DNA of 64,000 nt from Notospermus geniculatus (lineage: Eukaryota; Nemertea; Pilidiophora; Heteronemertea; Lineidae), in contig NMRB01000022.1 in the NCBI GenBank assembly GCA_002633025.1, positions 711,982 to 775,981 on the forward strand, in the 5' to 3' direction. The notes beneath the pieces are model-generated. The model had not been told where the DNA came from. It ran no database searches and saw nothing but the letters and a program-made list of their open reading frames with translations. Both the position numbers and the translations under genes were made by a program. Below are positions 1 through 8,817 of this stretch, one piece after another (position 1 is the first letter of the stretch; each line of letters starts with the position of its first letter).

Positions 1-14
1 TTTTTTTTAGGGGC

Positions 15-87
15 AGAGCGGCGGCCTAGGGGGTTAAAAAAGGGCTCAGCGGCGCCCCCTTTCGGCGGCACGGCGTGCCGCCGCTCT
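15..87. repeat. GC-rich inverted repeat at the window edge
   Basis: An 11-bp arm AGAGCGGCGGC (15-25) is matched by its reverse complement at 77-87, with further GC-rich complementary sequence between them. The window starts inside this element, so its outer limits and class are unknown. No coding sequence is visible here. Confidence 0.45.
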
Positions 88-290
88 AAAATGGCCTAGA
101 TATAACCCTGGCCCGTCTGTTCAATTCAGTACTGACAGAGAAGTAGTTTATGTACCTTAAATCAGATGGAGCTGCAGTTGGAGTGATTATGTATATCGCT
201 GGGTGGCCCCTGAAGTTGGGAATCAATTTTTTGAGAAGAAAAAAAAGTTGGACGTCAAAGAGATGAAAAAAATAGCTCTCTGTAGAATTC

Positions 291-404
291 AGGGTCCATA
301 TTCATAAAACTACTAAGTCAGAGTGTGACACTTACATGTATCCTTTGTTCAACACAAAAGATAAGTATCACACTTTGACTTAAGTATGTCTATGATGGAC
401 CCCA
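291..404. mobile_element. short inverted-repeat element (MITE-like)
   Basis: The left end (agggtccatattcat...) and right end (...atgatggacccc) are reverse complements over the first 9-10 bases. They are again complementary, imperfectly, through the inner stretches around 325-350 and 360-380. At about 114 bp it has no coding capacity. The class is undetermined. Confidence 0.5.
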
Positions 405-1246
405 GGGCTTTGTATTGGAGATACTACCATTGTATTTGCATTAGTTTTAATCAGGTAACAAAGTGTATCATTTTGTAATAGTAGCGATCATGTGCAAGGT
501 AATAATGTGCTAACAGTTCCTGTGAATTGAATGTTAGAGCTTGAATGCTCTTTAATTTATGCATATAATTCTGGATGATGAACTTGCTCATATAACATTT
601 TTTTCCATCGTCCACTGTAAGTTGATGAATTGTTACAAGCAAGTAACTGATGAGGAACCATCTGGAAATATCCTCTGTTGAAATCCCATTGCTTGAGTCG
701 GGAATAAGAATGAATTGTTTCTTGTGGTGCGCAATGTCTGGTTTGTCTGTCAGAGAGATTATCAAAGTGTTTCAGGGAAAACTGTCGAGAAATTTTGCTC
801 AGTCGATTGCAGTTTAATTTTTTTTTGTGTATGAATGTGCCAGCCCAAGTAATGTTCATCAATTTAAAGTGAGCTGCATTCTGTAGCGATTAGGATCTCA
901 TTTTTTTCGGCTCACCAGAATTGTGTATACCGGTAATCTGACAGGTTCATGATTGTGCAGTCAGTTGTCATTTAATGTTATTGCTTCGATGTGTGTAGAA
1001 GGCACAGTGACCAAAGCTGTTTTTTTTTGTAGACCACCAGTAGAACTTTGTATTTAATCATTTAGAATTCGTTAAGAGTTCTGGGTATGTATGCAACTTC
1101 ATTAATGACTTGAATTGAATGAGCTCTTGCAAACCAAGTTGATGATTGCTGTTATATTTCTGTTTTACTAGTGAATTCGATTTGCTCTTAAATGTTTAAT
1201 TAGTGAGCATTTTGAATGTGCATGCCTTCATATTTCATGAGAAAAA
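405..1246. other. no gene recognised
   Basis: AT-rich sequence. The only open frames are about 100 codons or shorter and overlap on the minus strand (451-862). They show no recognisable domain, hydrophobic segment or splice pattern. I see no structure here beyond scattered T tracts. Confidence 0.5.
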
Positions 1247-1366
1247 GGGTCATATGAATAAAGACTAGCAAATGCTTTTACTTCAGATTTGTACAGAATT
1301 GCCTAGTGCATTTTTGTACTGCGAAATTCAAGTAAAAGCATTTACTAGTTTTTATTCATGTGACCC
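1247..1366. mobile_element. 120-bp MITE with ~35-bp terminal inverted repeats
   Basis: The left terminus (1247-1282, ending aaatgcttttactt) and right terminus (1331-1366, beginning aagtaaaagcattt) are near-perfect reverse complements, starting GGGTCA and ending TGACCC. A degenerate relative sits at 56342-56423, with the same inner motif (gatgcttttacta / agtaaaagcattt). It is non-coding: an open frame running from 1272 is only the palindrome read through. Confidence 0.7.
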
Positions 1367-1945
1367 AAAGACTTTCCTTTCTTTGAAAACTCTAGCTTGC
1401 TACCATGCACGTATTCGAAGAAGACAATCATTCCTGCACAATGAAAATGCAGACAAGAACTTGGTGTACCAAAACTTTTTGCCCTGGCGTCATTGCTTCA
1501 ATTCACTTAGCCTTCAACCTCCTGCAGAAATCTTCAACTTGAGTCGTCCTGCAGAAATCTTCAATTTGGGTCGTTTTTAAGAGTGTTTGTGATATATAAC
1601 ATGACCACCATTAGCCAGCAGGTGTTTCTTTTTTTCAATGGTTGTTTCACAGCACTCTTCTATGAATTTTCACCAGTTTGGGTGTCATTGCAAAGCTTCC
1701 TAAACTATCACATATTTTGCACTCCTTCTGCATTCCCAAAAAGATTCAACTATGAAGTTTGACTGAAAATATAATTGGGCTCTACTGCCAGGTCTCTCAT
1801 TGGGTCTAAATTCTTCCATGTAATGTATGTATTCATAGACTATTCTTGTAATAACTCTTCACTCAGTCCGTTGTAATATGCTCTTCATGCATGCATGGTA
1901 TGTCACTGTCAGTCTCGGACATTTTGTCCTATTAATGTGCCATAA

Positions 1946-2396
1946 GCCCCGTTTACACTGGTCACGGAAAAAGCGATCCTTGCTCGGACCGGTCCAGGCC
2001 CACTTCGTCATCTGGCCATCTGCCCCGTTCAGTTCACATTAGCACAATGGAACCGAGCCAAGTTGGCGGGTGCCATGAGGTCTCCAGTCAGTCGATCGGA
2101 GGTACGAAAATCAAACGAAAAACCAAATGACGACAACAACAAAATGGATGCCTCCATGCAAAATCACTCAGAAATTCCCGCTGATGATGTCATTCATTAA
2201 ATTCGGGCATGTGCAGAACACAATTTAGCAACCGATCCGTGCTCGGACTGGTCCAAGACCACCTCCAGACACCTCCAACTGGTGGTCTTAGCACGGTTCG
2301 GTTTGGAACCATTCCTGGCAGCTTGTCCCATTTACACTTGCTATTTTTTGCTCGGACTGTCCGAGCATGGTTATTTTTCCTCAGTGTAAACAGGGC
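1946..2396. mobile_element. 451-bp MITE, TIR GCCC(C/T)GTTTACACTG
   Basis: Fifteen-base terminal inverted repeats differ at one position (1946-1960 against 2382-2396). Inner GC-rich motifs such as gctcggact also recur in both orientations. Small open frames inside it have no recognisable product. Most likely a non-autonomous DNA transposon. Confidence 0.7.
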
Positions 2397-2796
2397 TATA
2401 ATTTACAACAGATCACTTGGCTATTGAATATGAAGTTTTTCTCTTTCCCCTCTTGTTCACCTCTCCTCTCCCCCTGCCGACCACCACTGATTAGTAGGTG
2501 TCTAGCTCAGTGGAATCATCTTCATGTATGTATTTCAACTACGTATGTTGCTTGGTTCATGCCTGTAGTGTAAGAGAGAGCTGTAGTACTCCACTTTGGT
2601 GTGCTCTGTTGCCTTCTGTGGTTGAATACAAATGTCCTTTGCTCGTAACAATAATCAACTAAATGTGATATTTGATATTATCATGGTGCAAATTTGTAAT
2701 CGGACCTTCAATGTAATCATTGTTGTGCAGGTATGTTGTTCTCTGTCAGGTTCATTGCGAATATGTTGCTCCGTTCAATAATTTTGTTTTCAGATA

Positions 2797-3002
2797 CAGT
2801 GGTAGCAAAAACTATTCGAACACGAGGTATATCTTAAGATGCTTTTGTTTTATTGCCATACAAAGTCTTCACTTCTAATAATTGGAAAAAGTGTTGAAAA
2901 TAAAATTGTTTCATTGGTATATTGATTGCTATTTCAATACAAACAACTGAAATGTCTATTACCAGTTCACGCCCAGCGTTCGAATAATTTTGACCACTAC
3001 TG
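2797..3002. mobile_element. Tc1/mariner-type MITE with TA target duplication
   Basis: A 206-bp element starts CAGTGGTAGCAAAAACTATT and ends with the imperfect reverse complement (..gaccactactg). It lies between two TA dinucleotides (2795-2796 and 3003-3004). CAGT-initial termini with TA duplication are typical of the IS630-Tc1-mariner group. The interior is AT-rich and non-coding. Confidence 0.75.
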
Positions 3003-3004
3003 TA

Positions 3005-4460
3005 CATGTATTTAGTTTACCTATCCCGACCCCACCTAGAGGAATGTACAATGGACTCATGCAGACCTACATTACGACTGCCGATCCTTCCTCACCAACT
3101 TGAAACTTACATCCATTTGGACAGGCCTCATGTTATTTACTTCATCCATGCTATGTTTCAGGAAAACTAGGATGTAGATATAAAAGCATTCCATGATAAT
3201 ACTTCTGGCATTGCATGACTGCAAACCAGCACACACTGTTACCGGTATAAATGCTTTCAAAAAATTGTGCCCCTCCCCAGGCTCAGACCAGCCTACGCCC
3301 TTGGTGTGATGCTGCTATTGATACAGTGGCCAAACCAAACTAGTTTTGCCGTTGTATTAACCTACGTTTTACATGTATTCCTGGGATCATTTCAAGAAGT
3401 ACAGTCAGGCCCTTCATTACGTAATGTTCCATCACTCAAATCAGCACGACTTGTCTTTCTAGGACAATAGCGAGTTTTTGCATGTCATAGGCCTACAAAC
3501 TCACTGAAATTAGACAGAACTGACCACTTGAATTAATTCAGTTCACAATCCATGTACTGTACCAGTAACAATGATTAATGAATACAGCATCTTAATATAG
3601 ATTTTCCAGCCATATCCAGTTCTTGTCTTCCCCTGTGCTGTTTAACTGGTAACACTTTTATACTGCTGGGTAATAAATAACCACATTGATTTAAACACAA
3701 GTATATGTCTTTGTGTGGTTCATTTTTAGCTCAGCTGACCATATTCATATACTAAGTGGAGTATGTCTGTGTGTCTCTGTTTCACAACCGTAAGGCACAG
3801 GGCCTTGAAATTGGTGGAGTGGTACATGTAGGCCCTAGGAAGGGCTTGAAACAGAACTAAAAAATTTTGAGATTTGACCTACAATAATTCAGCCCAGATG
3901 CAATATATCAAACTGAAGTTGATAGGATTTGTAGCTTATTTTTTTCTTCACCTCCCATTGGGCTCAATTATTCATAATTTGCCCACCAGGTGGCATAATT
4001 GCAAAAATAAAAAACTTTACTATTTGAATTTTCCCGCTTGGAAGAATTCTGATGATGTTGCCATTCTTTGTGTAGGTTTGTTACCTTCGATGACATCACA
4101 GACCACTTCCAGGGAACATGAACAGTCTTTGTGCACAGCCCATCACATGGTTCATGTGCCACTTGGGCATGTATCTTCTTTTCAGTTATCAACTGAGCCT
4201 GACTAAACTTTTTGGTAAGAACTCTCATTTCTGAGAAAATAAAAGTATGTTTGGTCCATGTTGGGGAAACACTGCTTTTTTACTTGTGTGCTTTGTAGTC
4301 ATGATATTCACGACTTTGAAAATGTTATGTTCGGGGACAGGAGTTTTCAGTCTCGCGTTTGTTTGAGGATTCCGGGCATCGGTGTCCAGCGCACACCTGG
4401 CGCCGGCAGCCGATTTTGCTCGGTGGCGAGCGGATCGCTTGCGATATCGCCTGGTGTGCT
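3005..4460. other. no gene recognised; one repeat fragment
   Basis: Around 3725-3840 is a fragment beginning tttttagctcagctgacc, resembling the start of the larger interspersed repeat at 43908-44520. Open frames around 3874-4587 are short, overlap on both strands and carry no recognisable domain. I see no splice-consistent gene. Confidence 0.4.
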
Positions 4461-4597
4461 GGGGCCATTCACGAAGCCTTTGCAACTTCCGTGCACGCAA
4501 TTCTATTGTTTGGCTGCACATGCCCTATTGTTCATCACTGACTGTTTTACAATACTGTCGGTGCACGCAGTTGCGAAGGCTTCATGAATATGGCCCC
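4461..4597. mobile_element. 137-bp MITE with 9-bp target duplication
   Basis: The element starts GGGGCCATTCACGAAGCCTT and ends as its reverse complement (gaaggcttcatgaatatggcccc). Both flanks carry TGGTGTGCT, a 9-bp target duplication, so the insertion looks clean. A second copy in the opposite internal orientation is at 44808-44947. Nine-base duplications are usual for Mutator-like elements, but the short termini leave the class open. Confidence 0.75.
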
Positions 4598-5795
4598 TGG
4601 TGTGCTGCTAGTTTAGCGACTCGGAAGGCAAGAATAGTTTGCCTTTCATGGTAGGGTATCCAATGCTGTCCTTTGTTTTCAATAGAACCCTGGGAGTTTC
4701 GTGTCGGTGCCACGACCATCGTCTCATGCACGCAATCAACCGGAGATGATAGATTCACTGAGATAATTCCTCTATTCCTCAGTTTCCAGACGGCCCCTTG
4801 CAGACGGCATGCAACATGAGCAAACCATTCATGGATAACTTTCTTGGTAATCTATCATGCAACTACATGCGACAGCAATCTTCTTTTTAGCCGATGCCAG
4901 CTGGGCACTCGTGGAGATATTTTATTTCGATTGTAGCATCATAACATGGGCACCGGATATATTTTCTATCAGTCCTTTGATACAACTCCAGGAGGCGGTA
5001 TAGGAAGTGCCACGCCCACATAGTGCGACACAATTCATCACACAAAATATATGCAACAATTTGCCATCGTGGGAAGGAGAAGGAGCATACGAGTACCCTG
5101 ATAATTCAGGATGACGAGGCAGGTGTCCGAGCGGCTCTTCCGCCTCAGCGGGATTCATAGGCCCATCGCTGAAACGACCGAGACGAGTATGGCAAGCAGT
5201 TTGTTCATTTAATCAAATATTTTCACGTCAATAAAAATTACCGCGAAAATCGCGAACTGGTCAATACCCCCGCGAATTCTATTACCCGCCAACCATTTCC
5301 AATCGCCGACGATCCCGTAAACATCGTGGTTTGCACTGAATTACACCGCGCACCATTGAAAATGCAGTGTTTTTGAAATCTTACATCGGACCCCAATCGC
5401 GAATATTTATCCACGCGAAAAGGTACTTACGGACCCCAACCGCTAAATATTTTAGCAGTGAAAATATTTGCGTATACGGTAAGCTGTTTTTTAAATCTGT
5501 TTTTTTTAATAAACTAGGTTTCTTTGGAAAAAAATCTTTTTGTTTTTTGCTCCTTCAAAACAGAATCTGGAACTGGAAAAAAAACAAGTTTTTAAAAAAG
5601 AAATTTGTTTTTTTGAAAAAAAGCACTTTAAAAAACAGGTTTATTTGATTAAATGAACAATTGGCTTGCCATAAAAACAGTTTTTTTCCACTCAAAGGTA
5701 AAAAAACAAGGTTTTTTTTAAAACCCAGGTTTAAAAAATTTGATGAACAAACGGCTTGCCATAGACGTGGGCCTACATCATCGTTAGTGACAGCG

Positions 5796-7111
5796 TCACA
5801 ACAGATTCAACAGCAGTTTCCGCAGTATCGATGCGGAAACTAAGGAGAAGAGTATAGCTTCTGCTCGGGGTTTGTGACTGGTCGCAGCACTGTCAGTATC
5901 TTTGAAGAAAAAAGGTTTATATGTGTTACAGTTGCTTCCATCACAACATTCTGTAACCCTCATTTCAAAGTCCGAGTTCACTGATCTGAAGTCCCTGTTA
6001 CCTACTATGGTTGTCACATTCTTGTCTGATAACGTTGTGTTACAAATCTGAGACTTCTTTGAGTTAAAACATCCTCGAATAATGCCAGTTACTTCATTTA
6101 CCGTGATGTATGTAGCGCCGGTTGTTCTGTTGTTTTTAAGAGCTCTGTCAGTAAAGTTCACCTCTGCCGCCTGCAAAAAAGGGAAAAAAATTAAAAATGC
6201 ATGTACATGTACATGCAATGACGGTGAAGTGCGTCGCGTTTTTTTCATGCAGCTTGTCGCGACTTCTCGGAGTCCCCGGGGTCGGAGTCCTGTCCGTTGC
6301 GATCGTGCCGTGCGGCGGCTGACGCACCGTGTGCGTCAGATATGGTTGGCAAATCAACTGAGCAGGGTAAATCAGGTGCATTCCCTAATTTCTCTATACA
6401 TGGATTTAACACATTAAAGTTCCTTTGGGTTCCAGATATAACCTTTTAGTAGCAGAGGGTTCCACGACAGGCCAAAGAACCCGCTTGGAACTTTTTTTGC
6501 TGAGAGTGTAGCACTATTTCATGATGTCGCCGTGGCTAGGGACCAGCAACGAGGCCTAGATCTATCGCTGAAAGATCAGGGCCCAGTTGCACAAAGAATC
6601 TTAAGTCTAAGAAAAAACTTAAGTCTGAAATGAAGCCATCTGATTTGCTGAAACCTGGTCACATGATGACTTAAGTCAAACCTTGGAGGAATTATAAATT
6701 CCTCCAAGGTCAAACTTTAGACCTTGGAGGAATTATACAGTATAATTCCTCCAAGTTTAGACTTAAGATTCTTTGTGAAACTGGGCCCAGATTTGCCTTT
6801 ATGTTGTGCAAATTTGATAACCGAACTTACGAAGCATTTATCGTGCTCCTTTTCGCATTTCCACGAGAACCATATCTGCTGGTCCCATCCATCACTGTCG
6901 TATTTAAAAGGTCTTACGCATTGACCAATAAAAGGGAGAAAGTGCGTGCCAAATAGCTTTCCAAATGGGCTCTCCGGGGTGAGGGCCAGAGCCTTATAAA
7001 AGAACTGGTACGGCACTGAACCCCTTGTTTGAAAATAAGTCCAAGAACCATCCTTTTTCGCTGTAACCAACCCTTGGCAGGCGTAACAGTACAACGGCGC
7101 TTTGGAAGATC
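5796..7111 (-). CDS. Ly6/uPAR-like GPI-anchored protein, exons 2-3 only (probable allelic duplicate)
   Basis: This copy matches exons 2 and 3 of the complete gene at 8446-10786. Exon 2 is 6831-7111, with donor TTC|GTAAGT and acceptor tgtttcag (an alternative acceptor would extend it to 7123). Exon 3 is 5796-6170, with acceptor tttttgcag and a TGA stop. The pair encodes CYACQ, a WKC/KCF cluster and the C-terminal ECCDGSNCN motif, then a hydrophobic GPI-signal tail. Relative to the other copy it has one extra codon in the tail region (AEAIL against AEVL) and K/T for E/A near the anchor site. No signal-peptide exon is present, because the sequence breaks at the N at 7206 just upstream. It is therefore probably the same locus from the other haplotype and should not be counted as a second gene without checking. 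Confidence 0.6.
6579..6788. mobile_element. MITE in the LU-gene intron carrying two extra perfect hairpins
   Basis: Terminal inverted repeats GGGCCCAGTTGCACAAAGAA and its near complement bound a 210-bp element. The same element in the other copy (9213-9348) is 136 bp. The extra ~74 bp are two adjacent palindromes, 6681-6709 and 6723-6755. Both are built on CTTGGAGGAATTATA and its complement, with 12-16 bp perfect arms and 1-3 base loops. Confidence 0.75.
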
Positions 7112-7205
7112 CTGAAACACTCACTGCAATGAGAAGTCCGTTTCTTAAATATCGGTTCAAAGAGGTTCATATCTAACAGTAGCTTGAAAATGCGGAGACG
7201 CAGGT

Positions 7206-7206
7206 N
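7206..7206. other. single-N contig junction
   Basis: One ambiguous base joins the end of one copy of the ~2.6-kb segment to the start of its near duplicate. The same arrangement recurs at 51463, 59098 and 61755, which marks it as an assembly join of unknown true length. Confidence 0.85.
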
Positions 7207-8384
7207 GGCCCCTGGTGTGCTGCTAGCGACTCAAAGGTCGGCAAGAATAGTTATTGGCCCGTATTTTAAAACGTTCCTGAACATTAAGGTCCACCTTAAA
7301 TCTATTGTCCAATGCTGTCCTTTGTTTTCAATAGAACCCCGGGAGTTTCGTGTCCGTGCCACGACCATCGTCCCATGCACGCAATCAACCGGAGATGATA
7401 GATTCACTGAGATAATTCCTCTATTCCTCAGTTTCCAGACGGCCCCTTGCAGACGACATGCAACATGAGCAAACCATTCATAGATGTGACTTTCTTGGGA
7501 ATGTATCATGCAATACATGCGACAGCAATTTTCTTTTTAGCCGATGCCAGCTGGGCACTCGTGGAGATATTTTATTTCGATTGTAGCATCATAACATGGG
7601 CACCGGATATATTTTCTATCAGTCCTTTGATACAACTCCAGGAGGCGGTAGGAAGTGCCACGCCCACATAGTGCGACAAAATATATCCATCAATTTGCCA
7701 TCGTGGGAAGAAGGAGCATACGAGTACCCTGATAATTCAGGATGACGAGGCAGGTGTCCGGGAGGTGTCCGAGCGGCTCTTCCGACCTCAGCGGGATTCA
7801 TAGGCCCATCGCTGAAACGACCGAGACGAGTATGGCAAGCCGTTTGTTCATTTAATCAAATATTTTCGCGAATAAAAATTACCGCGAAAATCGCGAACTG
7901 GTCAATACCCCCGCGAATTCATTACACGCCAACCATTTCCAATCGCCGACGATCCCGTAATACATCGTGGTTAGCACTGAATTACACCACGCACCATTGA
8001 AAATGCAGTGTTTTTGAAATCTTACATCGGACCCCAACCGCGAATATTTATCCACGCGAAAAGGTACTTACGGACCCCAACCGCTAAATATTTTAGCAGT
8101 GAAAATATTTGCGTATACGGTAAAGCTGTTTTTTTAAATCTGTTTTTTTTTAATAAACTTAGGTTTCTTTGGAAAAAAATCTTGGTTTTTTGCTCCTTCA
8201 AAACAGAATCTGGAACTGGAAAAAAACAAGTTTTTAAAAAAGAAATTTGTTTTTTTGAAAAAAAGCACTTTAAAAAACAGGTTTATTTGATTAAATGAAC
8301 AATTGGCTTGCCATAAAAAACAGTTTTTTCCACTCAAAGGTAAAAAAACAAGATTTGTTTTTAAACCCAGGTTTAAAAAACAGG

Positions 8385-8390
8385 TTTATT
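8385..8390 (-). terminator. candidate polyadenylation signal AATAAA of the LU-domain gene
   Basis: On the minus strand AATAAA lies about 55 bases beyond the TGA stop of exon 3, a plausible spacing for a short 3' UTR. In the other copy the matching position is changed and the nearest AATAAA is at 5640-5645. Confidence 0.4.
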
Positions 8391-8445
8391 TGATGAACAA
8401 ACGGCTTGCCATAGACGTGGGCCTACATCATCGTTAGTGACAGCG

Positions 8446-8817
8446 TCACAACAGATTCAACAGCAGTTTCCGCAGTATCGATGCGGAAACTAAGGAGAAG
8501 AGTACTTCTGCTCGGGGTTTGTGACTGGTCGCAGCACTGTCAGCATCTTCGAAGAAAAAAGGTTTATATGTGTTACAGTTGCTTCCATCACAACATTCTG
8601 TAACCCTCATTTCAAAGTCCGAGTTCACTGATCTGAAGTCCCTGTTACCTACTATGGTTGTCACATTCTTGTCTGATAACGTTGTGTTACAAATCTGAGA
8701 TTTCTTTGAGTTAAAACATCCTCGAATAATGCCAGTTACTTCATTTACAATGATGTATGTAGCGCCGGTTGTTCTGTTGTTTTTAAGAGCTCTGTCAGTA
8801 AAGTTCACCTCTGCCGC
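8446..8817 (-). CDS. LU-domain gene exon 3 (last five cysteines, GPI signal)
   Basis: The acceptor is a pyrimidine tract ending tttttgcag, followed in phase 0 by AAEVNFTDRALK. The exon carries the remaining five cysteines, ending ECCDGSNCNTY, and a hydrophobic C-terminus, then TGA. The 573-base intron before it holds the 136-bp MITE at 9213-9348. Confidence 0.8.
   Translation of the reverse strand, partial: AAEVNFTDRALKNNRTTGATYIIVNEVTGIIRGCFNSKKSQICNTTLSDKNVTTIVGNRDFRSVNSDFEMRVTECCDGSNCNTYKPFFFEDADSAATSHKPRAEVLFSLVSASILRKLLLNLL

Larger units (their letters stand above)
4590..7205. repeat. first copy of a ~2.6-kb duplicated segment (likely haplotype duplicate)
   Basis: This stretch is repeated in the same orientation at 7207-9764, with single-base differences and small indels. 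It ends at the single N at 7206 with the motif tgcggagacgcaggt, which in the second copy continues without a break. It holds exons 2-3 of a Ly6/uPAR-like gene on the minus strand. At 5480-5760 it holds a tract of long T and A runs with no coding sense. Contig ends from two haplotypes explain the layout better than a true tandem duplication. Confidence 0.8.

Noticed and set aside
5367-5648. Lysine/phenylalanine-rich open frame, repeated at 8008-8298
   Set aside because: It comes from long A and T runs in a repetitive AT tract. Repetition is due to the duplicated segment, not to protein conservation.
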